Shown here: positions 25,895-34,258 of the stretch, one piece after another
Layout: the number at the start of each line of letters is the position of its first letter
Numbering within the stretch: position 1 is the stretch's first letter
NCBI GenBank assembly: GCA_035697245.1
Contig: DASSDH010000192.1
Coordinates: 28,142 to 92,141 of the forward strand
Source: JACVRX01 sp035697245
GTDB lineage: Bacteria > Actinomycetota > Actinomycetes > Jiangellales > Jiangellaceae
Length of the DNA: 64,000 nucleotides
Reading direction: 5' to 3'
Made by a program: the position numbers and the translations under genes
Notes under the pieces: model-generated
The model's input: the letters and a program-made list of their open reading frames with translations, nothing else
The model's database searches: none
Told to the model about the DNA's origin: nothing

Positions 25895-26578
25895 ATGGGC
25901 TGGCCGGAGGAGCGCGCCTCGGTCCGGCGCGACGCACTTGGCATTGCTGCATACGCCGGCGCGTTCGGTGTCTCGCTCGGGGCCATCGCGGTGGCATCCG
26001 GCCTCACGGTGATGCAGACCTGCCTGCTCAGCCTGGCGATGTTCTCCGGAGCGTCCCAGGTGGCGTTTGTCGGCGTGATCGGCGCGGGTGGATCGGCGCT
26101 CGCAGCGATCCCGGCGACCCTTCTACTCGGCATTCGCAACACGTTCTACGGGATTCGCCTCGTTCAAGTACTGGGAGTCCGTGGTCGGCGGGTGGCTGTC
26201 GCCGCCCAGTTCGTGCTCGACGAAACCGCGGCCATGGTGATAGCCCGCGATGACGAGCGGGAGCAGCGCTACGCGTTCTGGTTCACCGGTGTCCTGCTGT
26301 TCATCGTGTGGAACGTCGGCACGATGGCCGGTGCCCTCGGCGGTTCCGCGATCGGTGACACGGCGGCGTTCGGCCTCGACGCGGTCGTTCCGGCGGCATT
26401 CCTGGCGCTGATCTGGCCGCGCCTCGACGATGCCACGAGTCGGCTGGTCGCGATCGGCGGTGCATTGGTTGCGATCACCCTGGTGCCGCTGCTGCCACCC
26501 GGGATCCCGGTGCTCGCCGCCGCTCCGGTTGCCGTCGTCGCCGGCCTGTGGCGGCGCGAACCCCGGAGCACCACATGA
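25895..26578 (+). CDS. azlC: Branched-chain amino acid exporter large subunit AzlC family
   Basis: The 227-residue membrane protein shows the AzlC pattern: GIAAYAGAFGVSLGAIAVAS in the first segment, LLSLAMFSGASQVAFVGVIG, LLGIRNTFYGIRL and a further series of hydrophobic segments. With AzlD it exports branched-chain amino acids in characterised systems. I start at ATG 25895 because the frame upstream belongs to the end of the DUF2461 gene in another frame. It overlaps azlD by ATGA. Confidence 0.88.
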   Translation: MGWPEERASVRRDALGIAAYAGAFGVSLGAIAVASGLTVMQTCLLSLAMFSGASQVAFVGVIGAGGSALAAIPATLLLGIRNTFYGIRLVQVLGVRGRRVAVAAQFVLDETAAMVIARDDEREQRYAFWFTGVLLFIVWNVGTMAGALGGSAIGDTAAFGLDAVVPAAFLALIWPRLDDATSRLVAIGGALVAITLVPLLPPGIPVLAAAPVAVVAGLWRREPRSTT

Positions 26579-26877
26579 TCTGGGTTGCCATCATCACCGC
26601 CTCCGTCGGCTGCTATCTGCTCAAGCTGGCCGGGCTGTCGCTACCGCAGTCACTGCTCGATCGGCCCGACGTCCAGCGAGTCGCCGCGTTGCTACCGGTC
26701 GCGCTGCTCGCAGCCCTGGTCGCCGTCGGAACCTTTGCCGACGACGGCCGGCTCACCATCGATGCGCGCGTCGCCGGAGTCGCCGCCGCCGTCGTCGCAC
26801 TACTTCTCCGGGCGCCGTTCCTCGTTGTGATCGTCGTCGCCGCCGCCACCACGGCAATCCTGCGGGCGGTGACCTAG
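26575..26877 (+). CDS. azlD: AzlD family branched-chain amino acid export subunit
   Basis: The 100-residue, four-segment membrane protein (WVAIITASVGCYLLKLAGLS, VAALLPVALLAALVAVGTF, VAAAVVALLLRAPFLVVIVV) matches AzlD in size and in its position directly behind azlC. Its ATG overlaps the azlC stop. Its TAG and the TAG of the convergent gene share the four bases CTAG. Confidence 0.88.
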   Translation: MIWVAIITASVGCYLLKLAGLSLPQSLLDRPDVQRVAALLPVALLAALVAVGTFADDGRLTIDARVAGVAAAVVALLLRAPFLVVIVVAAATTAILRAVT

Positions 26878-27326
26878 CCGCGAGAAGAAGTGCCGCGGTA
26901 GAGGCGGCGAGCCTGGCGCATAGCCTGCCGGGCCCGGCGGCGGTCGCCTGCATCGTCGTATGCGATCCCCAACCGGAACCATGATCGCCAGTCGGTCGGT
27001 GCCGCCTCGACCGCGGCTCGCCGCCCTTCGAATGCGGCATCAGCGGCCGCACGGTCAGGTCGCCCGCTTGGCCGGCGCGGCAGGTCGTCTACCGGCAGGC
27101 CGCCCTCGCGCTCGAGCTGCCGGGCCATCTGCTGCGACTCCAGGCCGAACCGGATCTCCCGCCAGATCACCCAGGCGCCGACGAACGGCAGCGCAATGAC
27201 CGCAAGTCCGAGGAGCACCGTCGTCGGCGTTCCCTCGGCGAGGAGCAGCACACCACGCCAACCGACCAGCACCAGATAGACCGCGGCAAGGGCGCCCAGC
27301 GCCAGTGCGGCCCGGCGAGCGGTCAC
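26874..27326 (-). CDS. Small membrane protein with TPR-like C-terminus
   Basis: The 150-residue protein has two hydrophobic segments (ALALGALAAVYLVLVGW and TVLLGLAVIALPFVGAWVIW), a charged linker with DLPRRPSGRPDRAAADAAFE, and a C-terminal helix pair WRSWFRLGIAYDDAGDRRRA with one TPR-like repeat. Similar proteins occur beside dapB in actinobacteria, but I know no function. Its GTG start overlaps the dapB stop (GTGA), so translation is probably coupled to dapB. Confidence 0.72.
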   Translation of the reverse strand: MTARRAALALGALAAVYLVLVGWRGVLLLAEGTPTTVLLGLAVIALPFVGAWVIWREIRFGLESQQMARQLEREGGLPVDDLPRRPSGRPDRAAADAAFEGRRAAVEAAPTDWRSWFRLGIAYDDAGDRRRARQAMRQARRLYRGTSSRG

Positions 27327-28063
27327 AGCTCCAGCAGCTGCTCGAGCCCGAGCGTCAGACCAGGCAGCCCTGCGACTCGGCGGACGCCCAGCAACACCCC
27401 GGGCATGAACGAGATCCGGTCGAACGAGTCGTGCCGGATGGTGAGCTGTTCCCCTGGGCCACCGAGGAGCACCTCCTGGTGAGCGACCAACCCACGTAAG
27501 CGCACTGCATGCACCCGGATGCCGTCGACCTCGGCTCCGCGAGCACCCTCGAGGGCCGTCGTCGTGGCGTCGGGGATGGGAGGCAGCCCGCCGTCCTTGC
27601 GGTGCTCGGCGATCAGCCTCGCCGTTCGCATGGCAGTGCCGCTCGGCGCGTCGGCCTTGTCGGGGTGATGCAGCTCGACGACCTCCGCCGACTCGTAGAA
27701 ACGGGCCGCCTGGGCAGCGAATCGCATCATCAGCACCGCGCCGAGGGAGAAGTTGGGCACGATCAGCACCCCGGTACCGGGGCTGGTGTCCAAGGCCCAG
27801 CGGACCCGGTCGAGCTTGTCCTCGCTCCAGCCAGTCGTCCCGACGACGGCGTGCACGCCGCGCCGGATGCAGTGCAGCACATTGGCCAGCGTCGCGGCGG
27901 GAGTCGAGAACTCGACGGCGACCTCGGCACCGGCCAGCTCGCCGAGCTCGTCACCGAGGTCGAACCGGCCTACCAGCTCCAGGTCGTCGACGGCCTCGAC
28001 CGCTTGGCAGACCGTGCTGCCCATCCGGCCGGCTGCCCCGATCACGGCGACGGTGATGCTCAT
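27323..28063 (-). CDS. dapB: 4-hydroxy-tetrahydrodipicolinate reductase
   Basis: DapB reduces the DapA product using NAD(P)H. The 246-residue protein has the Rossmann start VAVIGAAGRMGSTVC, VVGTTGWSE, PNFSLGAVLMMRFA and the substrate motif ELHHPDKADAPSGTA, with catalytic His-His and Lys in the expected order. The ATG at 28063 gives the normal length. It lies downstream of a palindromic repeat that separates it from the M16 protease gene. Confidence 0.95.
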   Translation of the reverse strand: MSITVAVIGAAGRMGSTVCQAVEAVDDLELVGRFDLGDELGELAGAEVAVEFSTPAATLANVLHCIRRGVHAVVGTTGWSEDKLDRVRWALDTSPGTGVLIVPNFSLGAVLMMRFAAQAARFYESAEVVELHHPDKADAPSGTAMRTARLIAEHRKDGGLPPIPDATTTALEGARGAEVDGIRVHAVRLRGLVAHQEVLLGGPGEQLTIRHDSFDRISFMPGVLLGVRRVAGLPGLTLGLEQLLEL

Positions 28064-28110
28064 GCCGCTCAGTGTGGCGCCCGACCCGGGCCATCACCAG
28101 GCGAGTACGT

Positions 28111-28170
28111 ACCTCACCAGGCCTGCAGGCCTGGTGAGGTATAGGCAGGGGTGGTGAACGTGGTCATTCC
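28111..28170. repeat. Palindromic repeat, degraded copy (B)
   Basis: Bases 28111-28140 form a perfect 30-bp palindrome (ACCTCACCAGGCCTG and its complement with no loop). The following bases 28140-28168 are identical over 29 nt to 35109-35137 in the other copy. The left outer arm seen in copy A is missing or eroded here. It lies in the 126-nt gap between the M16 protease and dapB, within a minus-strand gene series. Confidence 0.85.
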
Positions 28171-28189
28171 GGTGGCGGCGGAAGAGCGG

Positions 28190-29506
28190 TCAGGCGACGG
28201 CGGGTTCGAACTGGGACGGGTCAGCGAAGGGCCCCACGACACCGACAGCGGGAGTGGCTGCGAGCAGATCGCCGGCGACTTCCCGGACGTCGTCGAGGGT
28301 GACGGCATCGATGCGCTCGAGCAGCTCCCCGATACTCGGCAGCTCACCGTAGACGAGTTCGGCCTTGGCCAGCCGGCTCATCCGGGAACCGTTGTCCTCC
28401 AAGCCCAGGACCAGCCCGCCCCGGAGCTGCCCTTTCCCCCTGGTCAGCTCCTCACCGGTGATGCCCCGGTCGGCGACGTCAGCCAGCCCGTCGCGGCACA
28501 GCCCGAGCACGATGTCCACCTTGGCAGGGTGGCATCCCACATACACCCCGAACATTCCGGTGTCGGCGTAGTGCGAGGCGAAGGAGTAGACGGAGTACGC
28601 AAGGCCGCGCTTCTCACGAATCTCCTGGAACAGTCGCGAGGACATCCCGCCACCGAACGCGACGTTGAGGACACCCAGGGCAAACCGACGATCGTCGGTG
28701 CGGGCCAGCCCGGGCACGGCCAGAACCAGGTTGGCTTGTTCGGTCGGTCGCTCCAGCAGCGCGACTCCAGAGGTGGCTCGCGGGGGACGGCCGCCCATTC
28801 GCGCGGGGTCGGGTTCCATCTCGTCGGCGAGGAACCCGGCCCGCTCGAATGCCCCGCGAACCAGCCGGACGACAGTCGCGTGGTCGAGGTTGCCGGCTGC
28901 CGCCACCACCACCCGCGAGGGCCGGTACTGCCGCTTGTAGTACCGGTTGATCACGCTGCGGGACAGGGTCGCGATGCTCTTGACTGTGCCGAGGATGGGC
29001 CGGCCGAGCGGTGCCGATCCCCACATTCGCTCTGCCAGCAGGTCGTGCACGGCGTCGGAGGGGTCGTCGTCACGCATCGCGATCTCCTCGAGCACCACGT
29101 TGCGCTCGGACTCGACGTCCGCGGGAGTGACGAGCGACGAGGTCACCAGGTCGGACGCGACATCGATCGCCACCGGGAGATCGCGGTCCAACACGCGCGC
29201 GTAGTAGCAGGTGAACTCCTTGGTGGTGAACGCGTTCACCTCACCGCCGACGGATTCGATCGCCGAAGAAATCTCCAGCGCGCTGCGCCGGTGGGTGCCT
29301 TTGAACAACAGGTGCTCGAGATAGTGGGTCGCGCCTGCCTGTCCTGCGGTCTCGTCGCGGGACCCGACGCCGACCCATATTCCGAAGGCCACCGACCGGA
29401 CGGTCGGAACGGCCTCGGTGATGATGCGCAGACCGGACGGGAGGACGGTCCGGCGGATCAGCCCGCCGCCGTCCTCCTGCAGCAGTGTCCGGGTGCTGGC
29501 TCTCAC
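28190..29506 (-). CDS. M16 family zinc metallopeptidase (processing-peptidase-like)
   Basis: The 438-residue protein has the inverted zinc motif HxxEH in GATHYLEHLLFKGT (His61, Glu64, His65), the downstream glutamate region NVVLEEIAMRDD, and in the C-terminal half FGGGMSSRLFQEIREKRGLA-type R/Y motif. It resembles the PepR protein that follows pnp in actinobacteria; the physiological substrate is unknown. The GTG start overlaps the pnp stop (GTGA), so it is coupled to polynucleotide phosphorylase. Confidence 0.92.
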   Translation of the reverse strand: MRASTRTLLQEDGGGLIRRTVLPSGLRIITEAVPTVRSVAFGIWVGVGSRDETAGQAGATHYLEHLLFKGTHRRSALEISSAIESVGGEVNAFTTKEFTCYYARVLDRDLPVAIDVASDLVTSSLVTPADVESERNVVLEEIAMRDDDPSDAVHDLLAERMWGSAPLGRPILGTVKSIATLSRSVINRYYKRQYRPSRVVVAAAGNLDHATVVRLVRGAFERAGFLADEMEPDPARMGGRPPRATSGVALLERPTEQANLVLAVPGLARTDDRRFALGVLNVAFGGGMSSRLFQEIREKRGLAYSVYSFASHYADTGMFGVYVGCHPAKVDIVLGLCRDGLADVADRGITGEELTRGKGQLRGGLVLGLEDNGSRMSRLAKAELVYGELPSIGELLERIDAVTLDDVREVAGDLLAATPAVGVVGPFADPSQFEPAVA

Positions 29507-31725
29507 GAAGCCGCGTCGACCTGGTCGGCCGGCGTCGTGGCGGCCTGCTCGACCACCGGCGACAGCGACAGCTTGCCGCGGCCATCGATCTCGGTGACCT
29601 CCACCTGAATCTTCTGGCCGATAGAGACGACGTCGTCGACGTTCTCGACTCGCTTACCGCCGGCCAGCGTCCGGAGCTTGGAGATGTGCAGGAGCCCGTC
29701 CTTGCCGGGAAGCAACGAGACGAACGCGCCGAAACTCGTCGTCTTGACCACGGTGCCCAGGTACCGCTCGCCGACCTCGGGCGTCGTCGGGTTGGCGATC
29801 GCGTTGATCTGTGCCCTCGCCGCCTCCGCAGCAGCACCCTCCTCGGCGCCGATGAAGATCGTGCCGTCGTCCTCGATTGCGATCTGCGCGCCGGTCTCGT
29901 CCTGGATCTGGTTGATGATCTTCCCCTTGGGGCCGATCACGGCGCCGATCTGATCCACCGGGATCTTGATCGTGATGATCCGTGGGGCGTACGGGCTCAT
30001 CTCGTCCGGCTCGGAGATAGCCTCCGCCATCACGTCCAGGATGGTCAGCCGCGCCTGCCGCGCCTGCTGCAGGGCCTCGGCCAGAACAGCCGCCGGGATC
30101 CCGTCGAGCTTGGTGTCCAGCTGCAGGGCAGTGACGAACTCACTGGTGCCGGCGACCTTGAAGTCCATGTCGCCGAATGCGTCCTCGGCGCCCAGGATGT
30201 CGGTGAGCGTGACGTATCGGGTTTCGCCGTCGATCTGGCCGGAGATCAGACCCATCGCGATGCCGGCCACCGGAGCTCGCAGCGGCACGCCCGCGTTGAG
30301 CAGCGACATTGTCGAGGCACATACCGAGCCCATCGACGTGGAACCGTTCGAACCCAGCGCCTCGGACACCTGCCGGATCGCGTACGGGAACTCCTCGCGG
30401 GTCGGCAGCACCGGCACGAGCGCCCGCTCGGCGAGAGCGCCGTGGCCGATCTCACGTCGCTTCGGGGAGCCGACCCGGCCGGTCTCACCCGTGGAATACG
30501 GCGGAAAGTTGTAGTTGTGCATATAGCGCTTGGACTTTTCCGGCGCCAGGGTGTCGAGCTTCTGCTCCATGCTGAGCATGTTCAGGGTGCTCACGCCGAC
30601 GATCTGGGTCTCACCGCGCTCGAACAGCGCAGAGCCGTGGGCCCGGGGAATCGGGCCGACCTCCGCGGACAACGTGCGGATCTCGGCCAGCCCGCGCCCG
30701 TCGATGCGCACCTTTTCCCGCAGGACACGCTCGCGCACCACGGCTTTGGTAAGGGAGCGGTACGCGGCGCTGACCTCCTTCTCGCGCCCCTCGAGTTTCT
30801 GGGCGAGGGCCTCACGAACCTGGTCGCGGAGCTCGTCGATGCGCAGCTCTCGCTCGGCCTTGCCCGGGATGGTCAGTGCCTGCGCGAGATCGGATCGGAT
30901 CTCGTCTTCTACTGCGGTGTAGACGTCGTCGGTGTGGTCGAGGAACAGCGGGAACTCGCCAACAGGCTTGGCCGCGTCGGCTGCGAGACGCTCCTGCGCC
31001 TGGCACAGGCTGGTGATGAACGGCTTTGCCGCTTCGAGACCTTGGGCGACAACCTGCTCGGTGGGGGCGGTTCGGCCGCCGCGGACCAGGTTCCAGGTGC
31101 TCGCGGTGGACTCAGCCTCGACCATCATGATCGCAACGTCGCCGTCGGGCAGGACCCGACCGGCCACGACCATGTCGAACACGGCGTCCTGGAGCTGCGA
31201 GTGCAGGGGGAACGCCACCCATTGGTCCTCGATCAGCGCGAGCCGCGCGGCGCCGATGGGCCCGCTGAACGGCAGGCCCGCGATCTGGGTGGACGCCGAC
31301 GCGGCGTTGATGGCGACCACGTCGTACAGATGATCCGGATGCAGCGACATCACCGTGATGACGACCTGGATCTCGTTGCGCAGGCCCTTCGCGAACGACG
31401 GGCGCAGCGGCCGGTCGGTGAGGCGGCAGGTAAGGATGGCCTCCTCGCTGGGCCGGCCCTCGCGCCGGAAGAACGAGCCGGGGATTCGCCCGGCGGCGTA
31501 CATCCGCTCCTCGACGTCGATGGTCAGCGGGAAGAAGTCAAGGTGCTCCTTGGGCTGTTTGGACGCGGTGGTCGCCGACAGGACCATGGTCTCCTCGTCG
31601 AGGTAGACGACGGCGGAGCCGGCGGCCTGTCGGGCCAGCTGCCCGGTCTCGAAGCGGATAGTTCTGGTGCCGAAGCGGCCGTTGTCGAGTACGGCCTCGG
31701 CGGTGTGGATCTGCGGACCCGTCAC
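29503..31725 (-). CDS. pnp: Polyribonucleotide nucleotidyltransferase (PNPase / GpsI)
   Basis: The 740-residue protein contains two RNase PH domains separated by a helical domain, then KH and S1 RNA-binding domains (IGPKGKIINQIQDETGAQIA, GERYLGTVVKTTSFGAFVS). It degrades RNA phosphorolytically from the 3' end. The GTG at 31725 is preceded by a strong AAGGAGGG. It lies downstream of rpsO with a hairpin in the gap, an arrangement widely conserved. The S1 end is followed by a short polar tail. Confidence 0.96.
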   Translation of the reverse strand: MTGPQIHTAEAVLDNGRFGTRTIRFETGQLARQAAGSAVVYLDEETMVLSATTASKQPKEHLDFFPLTIDVEERMYAAGRIPGSFFRREGRPSEEAILTCRLTDRPLRPSFAKGLRNEIQVVITVMSLHPDHLYDVVAINAASASTQIAGLPFSGPIGAARLALIEDQWVAFPLHSQLQDAVFDMVVAGRVLPDGDVAIMMVEAESTASTWNLVRGGRTAPTEQVVAQGLEAAKPFITSLCQAQERLAADAAKPVGEFPLFLDHTDDVYTAVEDEIRSDLAQALTIPGKAERELRIDELRDQVREALAQKLEGREKEVSAAYRSLTKAVVRERVLREKVRIDGRGLAEIRTLSAEVGPIPRAHGSALFERGETQIVGVSTLNMLSMEQKLDTLAPEKSKRYMHNYNFPPYSTGETGRVGSPKRREIGHGALAERALVPVLPTREEFPYAIRQVSEALGSNGSTSMGSVCASTMSLLNAGVPLRAPVAGIAMGLISGQIDGETRYVTLTDILGAEDAFGDMDFKVAGTSEFVTALQLDTKLDGIPAAVLAEALQQARQARLTILDVMAEAISEPDEMSPYAPRIITIKIPVDQIGAVIGPKGKIINQIQDETGAQIAIEDDGTIFIGAEEGAAAEAARAQINAIANPTTPEVGERYLGTVVKTTSFGAFVSLLPGKDGLLHISKLRTLAGGKRVENVDDVVSIGQKIQVEVTEIDGRGKLSLSPVVEQAATTPADQVDAAS

Positions 31726-31953
31726 GGGTCACCCTCCTTGCGGTTTCGTCGGTGGGGCCGCAGCGACGTCGGAGTAGGTCATGCCGTGGGTGTCGGTCTT
31801 CGATGGAAGCGCCCGGGACGGCCGTGCAGCGCACGGATCCCGGGAGCCACTACCGAGGACCGATCCCGAACTCCGACCGAACCGCGGGCCACCTGTGGGT
31901 GGGATGGCTGTCTGGTTTGTGTTCAGTTGTGGGTGGGACGCCGGATATCAAAC

Positions 31954-31981
31954 GAGCGGCCTCCCAGCTAGGAGACCGCTC
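31954..31981 (-). terminator. Hairpin between rpsO and pnp (terminator/attenuator)
   Basis: GAGCGG-c-CTCC-cagcta-GGAG-a-CCGCTC forms a 10-bp stem with one internal mismatch and a 6-nt loop, starting 15 nt after the rpsO stop on the minus strand. The downstream minus-strand bases include GTTTGAT, a weak U-run. Partial termination or an RNA-processing site would tune pnp relative to rpsO. The remaining bases of the 271-nt rpsO-pnp gap show no ORF. Confidence 0.6.
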
Positions 31982-31996
31982 CTGGCGCCCGGGGGA

Positions 31997-32266
31997 TCAT
32001 CTCCGCAGGCCGAGCTTCTCGATCAGCTCGCGATAGCGGGTGATGTCCGTCCGCGCCAGGTAGTTGAGCAACCGGCGGCGCTGGCCGACGAGCAGCAGCA
32101 GGCCACGACGGCTGTGGTGGTCATGCTTGTGCTCCTTGAGGTGCTCGGTGAGGTGGTTGATGCGATGGGTCAGCATCGCCACCTGGACCTCCGGCGAGCC
32201 CGTGTCGCGTTCGCTGCGCGCGTGCTCGGTCATGATCGTCTTCTTCGTGGCGGTGTCGATCGACAC
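31997..32266 (-). CDS. rpsO: 30S ribosomal protein S15
   Basis: The 89-residue S15 shows RDTGSPEVQVAMLTHRIN, HLKEHKHDHHSRRGLLLLVG and QRRRLLNYLARTD, the core of the family. The GTG at 32266 follows AAGGAG and gives the exact family length, so I prefer it to an upstream start seven codons earlier. It lies downstream of ribF and upstream of pnp, with its own short leader. Confidence 0.97.
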   Translation of the reverse strand: MSIDTATKKTIMTEHARSERDTGSPEVQVAMLTHRINHLTEHLKEHKHDHHSRRGLLLLVGQRRRLLNYLARTDITRYRELIEKLGLRR

Positions 32267-32332
32267 GGGTCTCCTTGTCGAGGTCATTGCGCGGCGCTCC
32301 CGGGCAAGTCCTCCGGGGCACTCTCGATCCGC

Positions 32333-32348
32333 GGCCGTTCTGACGGCC
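32333..32348 (-). promoter_or_regulatory. Short hairpin in the rpsO leader region
   Basis: GGCCGT-tctg-ACGGCC is a perfect 6-bp stem in the 133-nt gap between ribF and rpsO. On the minus strand it is preceded by TATGCT, a possible -10 element, but no convincing -35 is visible. It could be a ribF terminator or part of the rpsO leader. Confidence 0.3.
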
Positions 32349-32399
32349 TAATCAGCATATCAGCGGGCGGTTCACCAGGCGTAATCGACGGTCCTGCCC

Positions 32400-33344
32400 T
32401 CAGCCGGTGAGCAGTTGCCGGGCCGTGGCGACGTCGTCGTGCATCCGCTTGACGAGCGCCGCGACCGTCTCGAAACGCTCCTGGCCGCGGATCCGGTCCA
32501 CGAAGTCGATGGCGACAGGGACGCCGTACAACTCAAGGTCGTCGCGGTCGAGCACGTACGCCTCGACGGTGCGCTCGACCCCGTCGAAAGTCGGATTGGT
32601 GCCGACGGAGATCGCTGCGGGCCAGCGGGTCGCGTGCGGCTCGTCGAGACGGGCGAGCCAACCGGCGTAGACGCCGTCTGCCGGCACAACCTCGCCCGGC
32701 GGGGCTGGGACGTTAGCGGTCGGGAAACCGAGCGGCCGGCCGCGCTCGTGGCCTCGGACGACCACACCCACGACCCGGAAGGGACGGCCCAGCGCTTCTG
32801 CAGCCGCGGTCATGTCGCCGTGGGCGACGCGTTCACGGACGTACGTCGACGACCAGCGCTCCACCCGCGCGTCACCCTCGGGCTCGACCCGTTCCACGAC
32901 GAAGTCGTGCTCCTTGCCCAGCTGCTCCAACAGCTCGACGTCACCGGCCGCGCGGTGCCCGAACCGGAAGTCAACACCCACGACCACGGCCCTGGCGTGC
33001 AGGAGGCCGACGATCACGTCCGCGACGAAGTCCTCGGCGCTCTGCTCCGAACGCTCCCGGCCGAATGGCAGCACCAGCACGTGGTCCGCGCCGGCGGCTC
33101 GGAGCAGCTCAGCCCGGGTCGTGATCGGAAGCAGCGTGGGCGGCGCCGCTTCCGGTCGGATGACCACAATTGGGTTCGGGTCGAACGTCACCGCGACCGC
33201 GGGAACGCCGTGCCGATGTGCCTGGCTGGCGGCGCGCCCGACGACTGCCTGGTGCCCGCGGTGTACACCGTCGAACACGCCGATCGTGACGACCGTCGGC
33301 CCGAGATCGGCTGGCACCTCTGCGGGCGAATGCCAGACCGTCAT
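32400..33344 (-). CDS. ribF: Bifunctional riboflavin kinase/FAD synthetase
   Basis: RibF makes FMN and then FAD. The 314-residue protein has the N-terminal nucleotidyltransferase motif IGVFDGVHRGHQ (His28, His31), STYVRERVAHGDM, and a C-terminal flavokinase with GRPLGFPTANV and the ISVGTNPTFDG motif. The ATG at 33344 overlaps the truB stop (ATGA). A longer open frame to 34409 exists but belongs to the shadow of truB. Confidence 0.95.
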   Translation of the reverse strand: MTVWHSPAEVPADLGPTVVTIGVFDGVHRGHQAVVGRAASQAHRHGVPAVAVTFDPNPIVVIRPEAAPPTLLPITTRAELLRAAGADHVLVLPFGRERSEQSAEDFVADVIVGLLHARAVVVGVDFRFGHRAAGDVELLEQLGKEHDFVVERVEPEGDARVERWSSTYVRERVAHGDMTAAAEALGRPFRVVGVVVRGHERGRPLGFPTANVPAPPGEVVPADGVYAGWLARLDEPHATRWPAAISVGTNPTFDGVERTVEAYVLDRDDLELYGVPVAIDFVDRIRGQERFETVAALVKRMHDDVATARQLLTG

Positions 33345-34258
33345 TGCTCGCCCGGCCCGGCCGTCGCAAGCTCCGCCGGGTCGACGAAGACCACCAGATG
33401 CTTGGCTCGCGGGCCACGGTCCTGGACCAGCGACAGCAGCGTTCCATCCGGGCCGAACACGGCAACAGGGCCGGGATCGATGCCAGTTCTGGGCAGCGGC
33501 GCGCCATGTGCCACGCGAGCGGCGGTCTCCGCATCGACGTCCAAACGGGGGAACACTGCCGCCGCGGCGTCGGCGATCGGCATGAGTGCCGGCGCCTGGG
33601 CGAGCTGGTCGAGCGTCCGGGCGGAATCCAGACCGAACGGTCCGACCCTGGTACGCCGCAGTTCCGAGAGATGGCCGCCCACACTCAGCGCGGCGCCGAG
33701 GTCGCGACCGAGAGCGCGGATGTACGTGCCCGAGGAGCAGTCGACCTCGACATCGACGTCGAGGCAGCGACCGTCCCGCCGCGTCCGCATGATCTCCAGC
33801 CGCCCAACGGTCACCACCCTGGCCTTGAGCTCGACCTGCTCGCCGGAGCGGACCCGGGCGTAGGACCGGACGCCGTCGACCTTCACGGCGGAGACGGCGC
33901 TCGGTACCTGGCGGAGCGTGCCGGTCAGCCCGGCGACCTCCGCAGCCAGGGCAGCTGGTGTCACGCCCGATGCATCCACGACGTCCACGACGTCTCCGTC
34001 GGCGTCGTCGGTTACGGTGCTCACACCCAGCCGGATCGTGGCCGCGTAGCTCTTCTCGGCGAGAGCGAGATGACCCAACAGGCGGGTGGCGCGGCCGACG
34101 CCGACGACCAGAACCCCGGTTGCCATCGGGTCGAGCGTTCCCGCGTGCCCGACCTTTCGAGTCGCAACCAGTCGGCGGACACGGGCCACGACGTCGTGCG
34201 AGGTCAGACCGGCCGGCTTGTCGATGACGACCAGGCCGTTTGGAGCAGCCGCCGTCAC
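33341..34258 (-). CDS. truB: tRNA pseudouridine(55) synthase TruB
   Basis: The 305-residue protein has NGLVVIDKPAGLTSHDVV, the catalytic motif HAGTLDPMATGVL with Asp43, and GTYIRALGRDLGAAL. It isomerises U55 in the tRNA T-loop. GTG 34258 overlaps the rbfA stop and its own stop overlaps the ribF start, so rbfA-truB-ribF are chained by 4-nt overlaps. Confidence 0.95.
   Translation of the reverse strand: MTAAAPNGLVVIDKPAGLTSHDVVARVRRLVATRKVGHAGTLDPMATGVLVVGVGRATRLLGHLALAEKSYAATIRLGVSTVTDDADGDVVDVVDASGVTPAALAAEVAGLTGTLRQVPSAVSAVKVDGVRSYARVRSGEQVELKARVVTVGRLEIMRTRRDGRCLDVDVEVDCSSGTYIRALGRDLGAALSVGGHLSELRRTRVGPFGLDSARTLDQLAQAPALMPIADAAAAVFPRLDVDAETAARVAHGAPLPRTGIDPGPVAVFGPDGTLLSLVQDRGPRAKHLVVFVDPAELATAGPGEQ

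Noticed and set aside
29485..31971. 828-codon plus-strand open frame opposite pnp
   Set aside because: The entire length is antisense to an intact PNPase and has no motif.
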